Origin: Mycobacterium parmense
Lineage (GTDB): Bacteria > Actinomycetota > Actinomycetes > Mycobacteriales > Mycobacteriaceae
Direction of reading: 5' to 3'
DNA length: 64,000 nt
Assembly (NCBI RefSeq): GCF_010730575.1
Contig: NZ_AP022614.1
Span: forward strand, 3,782,001 to 3,846,000
Part shown: piece after piece, positions 34,778 through 42,499 of the stretch
How the letters are laid out: the number at the start of each line of letters is the position of its first letter
Numbering within the stretch: position 1 is the first letter of the stretch
Position numbers and translations under genes: made by a program
Notes under the pieces: model-generated
What the model saw: the letters and a program-made list of their open reading frames with translations, nothing else
Databases searched by the model: none
Told to the model about the DNA's origin: nothing

Positions 34778-36424
34778 TCACAGCGTCTCGTCGAGCTCAC
34801 CGAGGCGATCGGTCAGCCGGAGGTTCTCCGAGTAGTCGACCGGACAGTTGATCAGCGAGACCCCGTCACCGGCGAGGGCCGCCTCGAGTGTCGGCAGCAG
34901 TTCCTCGGCGCTGTTGATCTGATATCCCTTGGCGCCGAAGCTTTCCGCGTATTTCACCACGTCGGGGTTGTTGAACTTCACGTAATAGTGCGAGCCGAGC
35001 TCGAGGTCCATCTTCCATTCGATGAGGCCGTAGCCGCCGTCGTCCCAGATCAACACCACCAGCGGTATCCGCTCGCGAACCGCGGTCTCGATCTCCTGCG
35101 AGTTCATCATGAACGCGCCGTCGCCCACCACGGCCAGCACCTTGGACTCCGGCCGCGCCAGCTTGACGCCGAGCGCGCCCGGCAACGCAAAGGCCATGGT
35201 GGACAAGCCGTTGGAGACCAGGCAGGTGTTGCGTTCGTACGTCGGATACAGTCGCGCCATCCACATCTTGGTGGCGCCGGTGTCGACCAGGACCACGTCG
35301 CTGCGGCCCAGCGCCGCGCGCGTGTCGGCCACCACCCGCGCGGGCGCCAGCGGATAACGCGAATCCTGTTGTCCGCGCGCGAATTCCTCAGCGAGCAGGC
35401 CGGCTCCGGGCACCTGCGGCTTGGCTTCGTAGGCGTGGCCGGCCAGCCCGTCGGTGAGTGCGTCGAGCGAGGCGCTGATATCGCCGATGATCCCGACGTC
35501 GACCGAGTAGTGCGCGTCGACCTCGGCCGGGAACCGATGCACGTGGATGATCTTCTTGTCGCCCTGCGGGTTGATGCGCACCGGGTCGAACTCCTGCAAC
35601 TCGTAGCCGACGGCGATCACCACGTCGGCGTTGTCGAACCCGAAGTTGACGTAGTCGTGGCGCATGAACCCGAGGGTGCCGATGCTGTTGGGGTGGTCGT
35701 CGGGCATGACGCCCTTGCCGTGAAAAGTGTTCGCCACCGGGACACCGCACTGCTCGGAGAAGCGCACCAGGGCCTTGGTCGCGTCGGACCGAGCGGCACC
35801 GTGACCGGCCAGCACCACCGGCCGCTGTGCGGCGCGCAGGATGTCGAGGGCGCGGGCCACCTGGCCGGGCGCCGGGGCGTCCGCGTGGACGACGTTGCGC
35901 GGCAGCGGCGTCAGGTCGTAATCGGTTTCGTCGGCGTCGACGTGCTCGGGCACGGCCAGGTACACCGCCGCGGGGCGCTCGGTCTCGGCGACCTTGAACG
36001 CTTTGCGCACCATCTCCGGTATGGCGCGGGGAGTCGGCACCCCGGCCGCCCACCGGGTGATGGGAGCAAACATCGACACCAGGTCGACGTACTGGTGGGA
36101 CTCCTTGTACTCGCGGTCCTGGCCGACCTGCGCGGAGATCGCGACCAGCGGGGTGCTGTTGGTGGTGGCGTCGGCGACGCCCAGTTGCATGTTGATCGCC
36201 CCGGGGCCCAGGGTGGTCGACACCACGGCCGCGCGGCCGGTGACGCGTCCGTACATCTCGGCCATGAACGACGCGGCCTGCTCGTGCCGGGTCAACACAT
36301 AGCGAATGCTCGAGGATGCCAAGGCTTGCACGAAGCGGATGTTCTCCTCACCCGGCAGTCCGAAGACGACGGACACCCCCTCGTTTTCCAGGCACTTGAC
36401 CATCAACTCGGCCGCTTTACTCAT
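34778..36424 (-). CDS. Acetolactate-synthase-like ThDP enzyme
   Basis: A 548-residue thiamine-diphosphate enzyme. The N-terminal domain has GLPGEENIRFVQAL and the catalytic Glu in LTRHEQAASFMAE near residue 48; the C-terminal ThDP motif is VGDGAFMMNSQEIETA near residue 425, followed by LIWDDGGYGLIEWKM. The WDDGGYGLIEWK form resembles catabolic acetolactate synthase (AlsS), which makes acetolactate from pyruvate. No regulatory subunit is adjacent. M. tuberculosis has no gene here. It is divergent from gabD1 over 89 bp, with GGGAGG before its ATG. It could also be a related decarboxylase. Confidence 0.8.
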   Translation of the reverse strand: MSKAAELMVKCLENEGVSVVFGLPGEENIRFVQALASSSIRYVLTRHEQAASFMAEMYGRVTGRAAVVSTTLGPGAINMQLGVADATTNSTPLVAISAQVGQDREYKESHQYVDLVSMFAPITRWAAGVPTPRAIPEMVRKAFKVAETERPAAVYLAVPEHVDADETDYDLTPLPRNVVHADAPAPGQVARALDILRAAQRPVVLAGHGAARSDATKALVRFSEQCGVPVANTFHGKGVMPDDHPNSIGTLGFMRHDYVNFGFDNADVVIAVGYELQEFDPVRINPQGDKKIIHVHRFPAEVDAHYSVDVGIIGDISASLDALTDGLAGHAYEAKPQVPGAGLLAEEFARGQQDSRYPLAPARVVADTRAALGRSDVVLVDTGATKMWMARLYPTYERNTCLVSNGLSTMAFALPGALGVKLARPESKVLAVVGDGAFMMNSQEIETAVRERIPLVVLIWDDGGYGLIEWKMDLELGSHYYVKFNNPDVVKYAESFGAKGYQINSAEELLPTLEAALAGDGVSLINCPVDYSENLRLTDRLGELDETL

Positions 36425-36513
36425 CCGGCACCTCCCTCAGGGGAACGATAGTGGCAGGCTAGGTGTTGGACCTTTCACCAACCAGGAACTCTCAGCAAGC
36501 GAAGGATGTCAGC

Positions 36514-37932
36514 GTGCCTATCGCCACCATCAACCCGGCCACCGGCGAGACAGTCAAGACCTTCACCCCCGCCACGGACGAGGAAGTCGACGCGGCCATC
36601 GCCCGCGCCTACGCCCGATTCCAGGATTACCGCCACAACACCACCTTTGCCCAGCGCGCCCAGTGGGCAAACGCGACCGCCGACCTCCTCGAGAAGGAGG
36701 CCGACGACGTCGCCGCGATGATGACCCTCGAGATGGGCAAGACCCTGAAGTCGGCCAAGGCAGAAGCGCTCAAGTGCGCCAAGGGTTTTCGCTATTACGC
36801 CGAGAATGCCGAGAAGCTGCTCGCCGACGAGCCCGCCGACGCCAAGGCGGTGGGCGCGAAGCGCGCCTACATCCGCTACCAGCCGCTGGGGGTGGTGCTG
36901 GCCGTGATGCCGTGGAACTTCCCGCTCTGGCAGGCCGTCAGGTTCGCCGCGCCGGCGCTGATGGCCGGCAACGTCGGCATCCTCAAGCACGCGTCGAACG
37001 TCCCGCAGAGCGCCCTGTACCTGTCGGACGTCATTGCCCGCGGCGGCTTCCCCGAGGGCTGCTTCCAGACCCTGCTCGTCTCCTCGAGCGTCGTCGAGCG
37101 CATCCTGCGCGACCCGCGGGTCGCGGCGGCCACGCTGACCGGCAGCGAACCGGCCGGCCAGTCGGTCGGCGCGATAGCCGGCGACGAGATCAAGCCGACC
37201 GTGCTCGAACTCGGCGGCAGCGACCCGTTCATCGTGATGCCGTCCGCGGACCTCGACGAGGCCGTCAAGACCGCGGTCACCGCGCGGGTGCAGAACAACG
37301 GCCAGTCGTGCATCGCCGCGAAGCGGTTCATCGTCCACACCGACATCTACGACGCGTTCGTCGACAAGTTCGTCGGGCGGATGGCCGGGCTCAAGGTCGG
37401 CGACCCGACCGACCCGGACACCGACGTGGGCCCGCTGGCCACCGAGTCGGGCCGCGACGAGATCGCCAAGCAGGTCGACGACGCCGCGGCCGCGGGCGCC
37501 ACGATCCGCCTCGGCGGCAAGACTCCCGACGGGCCGGGATGGTTCTACCCGCCGACGGTGGTCACCGACATCACCAAGGACATGGCGCTCTACACCGAGG
37601 AGGTGTTCGGCCCGGTGGCGTCGATGTACCGGGCGTCGGGCATCGACGAGGCGATCGAGATCGCCAACGCCACCACGTTCGGGCTGGGGTCGAACGCCTG
37701 GACCAACGACGAGGCCGAGCAGCAGCGCTTCATCGACGACATCGAGGCCGGCCAGGTGTTCATCAACGGGATGACGGTGTCCTACCCCGAGCTGGGGTTC
37801 GGCGGCGTGAAGCGGTCGGGCTACGGTCGCGAGCTCGCGGGCCTGGGCATCCGGGAGTTCTGCAACGCCAAGAGCGTCTGGGTGGGCTCGGCCTCGGCGG
37901 GCGGCTCCGCCGGCGACTCGAAGGTCGAGTAG
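36514..37932 (+). CDS. gabD1: Succinate-semialdehyde dehydrogenase GabD1
   Basis: A 472-residue NADP-type aldehyde dehydrogenase matching Rv0234c, converting succinate semialdehyde to succinate. Catalytic residues: Glu in VLELGGSDPF near 230 and Cys in NNGQSCIAAKRF near 265; the NADP-binding region is VMPWNFPLWQ near 130. The GTG at 36514 is preferred because it gives the family N-terminus (PIATINPATGETV) behind GAAGGA; the frame is open to 36463. The last ~15 residues are a Gly/Ser/Ala tail. Confidence 0.92.
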   Translation: MPIATINPATGETVKTFTPATDEEVDAAIARAYARFQDYRHNTTFAQRAQWANATADLLEKEADDVAAMMTLEMGKTLKSAKAEALKCAKGFRYYAENAEKLLADEPADAKAVGAKRAYIRYQPLGVVLAVMPWNFPLWQAVRFAAPALMAGNVGILKHASNVPQSALYLSDVIARGGFPEGCFQTLLVSSSVVERILRDPRVAAATLTGSEPAGQSVGAIAGDEIKPTVLELGGSDPFIVMPSADLDEAVKTAVTARVQNNGQSCIAAKRFIVHTDIYDAFVDKFVGRMAGLKVGDPTDPDTDVGPLATESGRDEIAKQVDDAAAAGATIRLGGKTPDGPGWFYPPTVVTDITKDMALYTEEVFGPVASMYRASGIDEAIEIANATTFGLGSNAWTNDEAEQQRFIDDIEAGQVFINGMTVSYPELGFGGVKRSGYGRELAGLGIREFCNAKSVWVGSASAGGSAGDSKVE

Positions 37933-37946
37933 AGCTCCGCCCGGCC

Positions 37947-37963
37947 CGGCCCGCGGCGGGCCG
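37947..37963. terminator. GC-rich hairpin between convergent gabD1 and R2lox genes
   Basis: CGGCCCGC and GCGGGCCG are perfect inverted arms with one base between, lying between two convergent stop codons. The tiny loop makes a true terminator uncertain, but the position suits a bidirectional one. Confidence 0.3.
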
Positions 37964-37984
37964 CAACCGGCGCGGCCCTTCGGG

Positions 37985-38923
37985 TCAGACGGCGGCCAGC
38001 GCCCGGGCGTCCTCGTCGGCGAACGTGTCCTCGAGTTGCAGCGGCGAGTAGTCGAGGTCGATCTCGCCGACCGGCCGGCCGCGGGCACTGGAGATGGTGC
38101 CGAAGCGCCGCATGCCCTTGTCGGCGGCGTACTGCGTCATCTCGTCCGGTGAGATCCCGAAGGGCACGTCGTCCCCGTACAGGGCGAAGCCCTCCTCGGT
38201 CACCTTCAGGGCCAGCGGGATGAGCTCGTTCATGCGCGCCTCGAAGACGCCCCAGTTGGCGTCGTCGGCTGCCACGTGGCGGCGGCAGGTGAAGGTGCCC
38301 CAGGCCATGTGGCGCCGCTCGTCGTCGCTGATGTGGCGGACCAGCGCCTGCATGCCCGGCAGGATCCCGCGGCCTACGCAGATCTTGTGCCAGGCGTAGT
38401 AGCCGGTGAGCGCCAGCATGCCCTCGACGATGTGGTTGTAGGTCACCGACGCCCGGACCTGGGCGGCCGGGGACGGGTCGACCGACAGCGCGTGCAGGGA
38501 ATCGGGCAGCTCCTCGTAGAACATCTGGCGGTAGGCCGGCAGGTCGTCGAGGTAGCAGTGCAGGTCGTCGGTGACGCCGACGGCGTCCAGCCACATCCGG
38601 AACACCTGCGTGTGTTTGGCCTCCTCGAAGGCGAACTGCGTCAGGTACATCTCGTCGCCGAGGCGCCCCTCGGCCCGCATCGCGGACATGAACGGCTGGA
38701 TGTCCTCGGTCACCGCCTCCTCCCCGGCGACGAACTCGGCGCACAGCCGCGTGGCGTAGTCGCGTTCGAGATCCGTCAGTCCCTCCCAGTCGGCGCGGTC
38801 GCGGGAGAAGTCGATGCTCGCGGGGTCCCAGAACTTCGCGTTGCCGCCGGCAAAGAGCTTGAGTGGCAGGCCCTGCCAGTTCAGACCGCCCGCGGTGAGC
38901 GCGCCCAGTTGCGTCCTTCTCAT
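37985..38923 (-). CDS. nrdB: R2-like ligand-binding oxidase (R2lox), named nrdB in M. tuberculosis
   Basis: A 312-residue ferritin-like protein matching Rv0233. It is an R2lox, not a working ribonucleotide reductase subunit. All six metal ligands are at the positions known for R2lox: E68, E101, H104, E167, E202 and H205. Val71 and Tyr162, which form the ether cross-link near the Mn/Fe centre, are also present. Such proteins bind a fatty-acid-like ligand and activate oxygen. The gene is 27 bp after its TetR regulator in an apparent operon, with GAGGAGG before the ATG. Confidence 0.93.
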   Translation of the reverse strand: MRRTQLGALTAGGLNWQGLPLKLFAGGNAKFWDPASIDFSRDRADWEGLTDLERDYATRLCAEFVAGEEAVTEDIQPFMSAMRAEGRLGDEMYLTQFAFEEAKHTQVFRMWLDAVGVTDDLHCYLDDLPAYRQMFYEELPDSLHALSVDPSPAAQVRASVTYNHIVEGMLALTGYYAWHKICVGRGILPGMQALVRHISDDERRHMAWGTFTCRRHVAADDANWGVFEARMNELIPLALKVTEEGFALYGDDVPFGISPDEMTQYAADKGMRRFGTISSARGRPVGEIDLDYSPLQLEDTFADEDARALAAV

Positions 38924-38950
38924 GTGACCTCCTCGGATCGTTTCGGTGCC

Positions 38951-39640
38951 TCAGATCGTTTCCGGGGCCTCGGATCGCTGCGGGGCCGCGCTGACCGCCG
39001 GGTGGGAGAACGCCGCCCGCAGCACCGCGACCAGCCTGCGCACGGCCAGCGCCGGCTGCTCGGGTGTGGGCTCGTCGAGCCCGAGGATCGGGTCCAGCCC
39101 ACGCATGTAGGGCGCGAGCGCCAGATGCGGAAAGATCAACAGCAGCAGGGACAGCATCGCGTCGGTGTCGGCGTCGGGGCGCAGATCGCCGCGTGCCTGC
39201 GCATCGCGCACCAGCGGACGCAGCACCTCCAGATAGTGGCGGTGGATGACGCTGCGCACGCTGACTCGGGCGTCGGTGTCGACCTCCAGGGTCGCCGCGG
39301 CGTGCAGCGCGCGCTCGCGTGGGTGTTCGGCGAAGTACGCCACCCAGGCGTCGAGCAGGTCGGTGAGGAACTCGAAGAAGGGCCGGCTCGGGTCGAGAGC
39401 GCGGATCAGGTCCTCCATGTAGGCGCGCACCCGCTGGCTGCCGATGTCGGCGATGAAGGCGAACAGGTCGCGCTTGTCGGCGAAGTACTGGAAGAGGCTG
39501 CCCTTGGCCACCCCGGCGCGGCGGGCGATCACATTGAGGCTGCCGCCGGAGAAGCCGTGCGCCCCGAATTCGCTCTCCGCGGCGTCGATCACCGCGGCGC
39601 GCCGCGCGGGGTCGACGCGCGCCCACGTCACCGTCGGCAT
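38951..39640 (-). CDS. TetR-family regulator (Rv0232 type)
   Basis: A 229-residue TetR protein. The helix-turn-helix is at about residues 15-60 (AAVIDAAESEFGAHGFSGGS, then ARRAGVAKGSLFQYFADKRD). It precedes the R2lox gene with 27 bp between and is most likely cotranscribed. Its promoter contains the palindrome ATGACCA-C-TGGTCAT, a typical TetR operator, 18 bp before the start codon, so autoregulation is expected. A perfect CRP-type site lies just upstream of that. Confidence 0.9.
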   Translation of the reverse strand: MPTVTWARVDPARRAAVIDAAESEFGAHGFSGGSLNVIARRAGVAKGSLFQYFADKRDLFAFIADIGSQRVRAYMEDLIRALDPSRPFFEFLTDLLDAWVAYFAEHPRERALHAAATLEVDTDARVSVRSVIHRHYLEVLRPLVRDAQARGDLRPDADTDAMLSLLLLIFPHLALAPYMRGLDPILGLDEPTPEQPALAVRRLVAVLRAAFSHPAVSAAPQRSEAPETI

Positions 39641-39658
39641 TGCGGCCTCCTTGCATCA

Positions 39659-39673
39659 ATGACCACTGGTCAT
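39659..39673. promoter_or_regulatory. TetR-type operator
   Basis: ATGACCA, one central C, then TGGTCAT form a perfect 15-bp palindrome just upstream of the tetR-R2lox operon. The form and location suit autoregulation by the Rv0232-type repressor. Confidence 0.65.
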
Positions 39674-39678
39674 CTTAC

Positions 39679-39694
39679 TGTGAGCGAGCTCACA
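39679..39694. promoter_or_regulatory. CRP-type binding site
   Basis: TGTGA-N6-TCACA is an exact match to the CRP core, embedded in the larger perfect palindrome ACTGTGAGC-GA-GCTCACAGT at 39677-39696. M. tuberculosis Crp (Rv3676) recognises the same core. It sits about 45 bp upstream of the tetR start codon, next to the TetR operator. Confidence 0.65.
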
Positions 39695-39719
39695 GTCAAG
39701 GGCCCGCGGACCCCGGCCA

Positions 39720-41417
39720 TCAGGGCCGCATCTGGTAGGCGCCGCTGAGCGGCAGCACATACTCCTTCCAGACCTGGTCGTAGCGCGCGGGGTCGTGGGC
39801 CGGGCGGCGGACCATCCGCATCGCCAGGCGGGCCTGTGCGTCCGTCGTCGCGGGCTTGTCGCTGAGTTCCACGGCGTACCCGTTGAAGTCGCGGACCAGC
39901 ACGGCGAAGATCTCGTCGACCAGCGTCGGGTCCACCCCCGACAGCCCGGCCTCCTCGAGGATGAGCTGGGCGTAGGGCACGGTCGCGAACAGCTGGCCCA
40001 CGGCGAACGCGAAGTCGACGTCGCGCTGCTGCGCCGCGTCGGGGGTGGCGCCGGCCAAAAGCTCCGCCAAGCCGTCGATCTGTTCGCGCAGCAGGGCGAC
40101 ATTGGGCAGGTGGGCGTAGCTCTCGAACGGCTTGCGCCAGTCGTGGAAGCGGACCTTGCCCAGGCCACCGGTCGGCCCCTGCGCGAACAGGAACGTGTCG
40201 TCGGCCGCGTCGTCGCGGCGGCCGATCAGGGGCAACTCGCCGCTGGGCGCGAACAGGAAGTTCGGCATGAACTTGCCGAGCAGGCCGATGTTGATGTGGA
40301 CGGTGCCCTCCAGCCGGGGCAGCAGCCCGATCTCGCGGGTCATCGCCTCGAAGATGGTGTCCTTCTCGACGCCCTTGGCGGCGATGACATCCCAGAGCGC
40401 GGTGATGACGCGCTCACCCTCGCTGGTGATCTTGGCCTTGGTGAGCGGGCTGTACAGCAGGTAGCGACGGTCGGTCGGCGACGCGCTGCGCATGTAGTCG
40501 CAGGCGCGGGTGGCGACCAGCCTCATCGCGGCGAGCCGCACATAGGCGTCGGTGAGCAGCCGCCGCACGTGGGTGAAGTCGGTGACGACGGTGCCGTACA
40601 GATAGCGGTTGGACGCGTGGGTGACCGCCTCGTACATGGCGTGGGTGCACATGCCGACTGCGCCCCAACCGAGGTTGTACTTACACACGTTGACGGTGTT
40701 GAGCGCGGCGTGGAAGGCGCCGGGTCCACGGTGCAGGATGTCGGCCTCGGTGACCGGGTAGTCGCGCAGCGCGTAGTTGGCGACGTAGTTCTGCGAATTG
40801 ACGACGTTCTTGATCAGGTCGTAGCGCTCGTGCTGGGAGTCGGCGGCGAAGAAGACGTACTCGTCGGTGTCGGCGATCTTGCCGAACGTCGACACCATGC
40901 GCGCCACGTTGGCGTTGCCGATGTAGTACTTCTCGCCGTTCGCGGTCCAGCCGCCGTCACCCGGCGAAAGGATCATGTCGGTCTGGTACACGTCGGCGCC
41001 GTGGGTCTGCTCGGACAGCCCGAAGGCGAACACCTCGCCGGCCTCGAGCTGCGCCGCGGCCTTGCGTTTGGCGTCGGAGTTCTCGCTCATCCAGATCGGG
41101 CCCAGGCCCAGCGCGGTGACCTGGAAGGGGTACCAGTAGCTCAGCCCGTAGAAGCCGACGATCTCGGCGAACTCGCTGATCCGGTAGGTGTCCCAGCGGC
41201 AGTCGTCGGCGCCGTACCCGGCCGGCGTGAGCAACGACGCGAAGATGCGTTCGCGACCGATGTGGTCGAGGAAGTCGGAGTACCAGACGCGGTTGTGGTC
41301 GTCGGACTTCAGCCGCGCCTTGCCCCGGGACTCGAAGAAGTCCACTGTCGCGGCCATGATCTCCCCCGAGCGACGGTCGGGATACCGGCGCTGCAAGCGG
41401 TTGGGATTGAGCAACAT
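39720..41417 (-). CDS. fadE4: Acyl-CoA dehydrogenase FadE4
   Basis: A 565-residue protein matching Rv0231. It belongs to a divergent branch of the acyl-CoA dehydrogenase superfamily: EVFAFGLSEQTHGADVYQTD near residue 130 fits the FAD/substrate segment and the middle is all-helical. The usual catalytic Glu motif is not obvious, so activity should not be assumed. The ATG at 41417 (MLLNPNRLQRRYPD) gives the ortholog's start; the frame is open to 41465. It is divergent from the lactonase gene over about 100 bp. Confidence 0.83.
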   Translation of the reverse strand: MLLNPNRLQRRYPDRRSGEIMAATVDFFESRGKARLKSDDHNRVWYSDFLDHIGRERIFASLLTPAGYGADDCRWDTYRISEFAEIVGFYGLSYWYPFQVTALGLGPIWMSENSDAKRKAAAQLEAGEVFAFGLSEQTHGADVYQTDMILSPGDGGWTANGEKYYIGNANVARMVSTFGKIADTDEYVFFAADSQHERYDLIKNVVNSQNYVANYALRDYPVTEADILHRGPGAFHAALNTVNVCKYNLGWGAVGMCTHAMYEAVTHASNRYLYGTVVTDFTHVRRLLTDAYVRLAAMRLVATRACDYMRSASPTDRRYLLYSPLTKAKITSEGERVITALWDVIAAKGVEKDTIFEAMTREIGLLPRLEGTVHINIGLLGKFMPNFLFAPSGELPLIGRRDDAADDTFLFAQGPTGGLGKVRFHDWRKPFESYAHLPNVALLREQIDGLAELLAGATPDAAQQRDVDFAFAVGQLFATVPYAQLILEEAGLSGVDPTLVDEIFAVLVRDFNGYAVELSDKPATTDAQARLAMRMVRRPAHDPARYDQVWKEYVLPLSGAYQMRP

Positions 41418-41518
41418 GGCGGTGACGGTACGCCATGTCGGGCCGGTCGGGGCTTGGCCGGACAAAACGCTGAAACGCCACTGTCGGTCTGCCGCGTCGC
41501 CGACCTAGCATCAGTGCC

Positions 41519-42499
41519 GTGTCAGAACTCAACACCGCCCGCGGCCCCATCGACACCGCCGATCTCGGCGTGACGCTCATGCACGAGCACGTGTTCATCA
41601 TGACCACCGAGATCGCCCAGAACTATCCCGAGGCCTGGGGCGACGAGGAACGGCGGGTGGCCGACGCCATCGCGCGGCTCAATGAGCTGAAGTCCCGCGG
41701 CGTGGACACGATCGTCGACCTGACCGTGATCGGGCTGGGCCGCTACATCCCCCGCATCGTGCGCGTCGCGGCGGCCACCGAGCTGAATATCGTTGTGGCG
41801 ACCGGGCTTTACACCTACAACGACGTGCCGTTCTACTTTCACTACCTGGGACCCGGCGGGGAACTCGGCGGCCCCGAGATCATGACCGACATGTTCGTCC
41901 GCGACATCGAGCAGGGCATCGCCGACACCGGCGTCAAGGCCGGCATCCTCAAATGCGCCACCGACGCGCCGGGCGTCACCCCCGGTGTCGAGCGGGTGCT
42001 GCGCGCAGTCGCCCAGGCGCACAAGCGCACCGGCGTGCCGATCTCCACGCACACCCATGCCGGGCTGCGGCGCGGGCTCGCCCAACAGCGCATCTTCGAA
42101 GAAGAGGGCGTCGACCTGAGCCGGGTCGTCATCGGCCACTCCGGCGACAGCACCGACATCGGCTACCTCGAGGAGCTGATCGCGGCCGGTTCCTACCTGG
42201 GCATGGACCGGTTCGGCATCGACGCGATCTCACCCTTCGAGGACCGGGTCAACGTCGTGGCGCAGATGTGCGAGCGCGGGCACGCCGACAAGATGGTGCT
42301 CTCGCACGACGCCAACTGCTACTTCGACGCTCTCCCCGAGGAGTTGGTGCCTCAGGTCATGCCCAACTGGCACTACCTGCACATCCACAACGACGTCATC
42401 CCCGCCCTCAAGGAGCGCGGCGTCACCGACGAGCAGCTGCACACCATGCTGGTCGACAACCCGCGGCGGATCTTCGAGCGTCAGGGCGCCTACCGGTGA
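41519..42499 (+). CDS. php: Phosphotriesterase-like lactonase
   Basis: A 326-residue amidohydrolase-fold enzyme matching Rv0230c. The binuclear metal site is complete: HEHVF near residue 22, the bridging Lys in GILKCATD near 142, His in STHTHAG near 176, GHSGDS near 204, and Asp in LSHDANCYFD near 262. Mycobacterial members hydrolyse lactones, including acyl-homoserine lactones, with weak phosphotriesterase activity. The GTG at 41519 is the start. Its stop overlaps the start of an acyl-CoA ligase by 4 bp, suggesting joint action on a lactone-derived acid. Confidence 0.92.
   Translation: MSELNTARGPIDTADLGVTLMHEHVFIMTTEIAQNYPEAWGDEERRVADAIARLNELKSRGVDTIVDLTVIGLGRYIPRIVRVAAATELNIVVATGLYTYNDVPFYFHYLGPGGELGGPEIMTDMFVRDIEQGIADTGVKAGILKCATDAPGVTPGVERVLRAVAQAHKRTGVPISTHTHAGLRRGLAQQRIFEEEGVDLSRVVIGHSGDSTDIGYLEELIAAGSYLGMDRFGIDAISPFEDRVNVVAQMCERGHADKMVLSHDANCYFDALPEELVPQVMPNWHYLHIHNDVIPALKERGVTDEQLHTMLVDNPRRIFERQGAYR

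Noticed and set aside
37985..38923. Reading this gene as ribonucleotide reductase R2
   Set aside because: Ligand set and the Val71/Tyr162 pair are those of R2lox, and no R1 gene is nearby.
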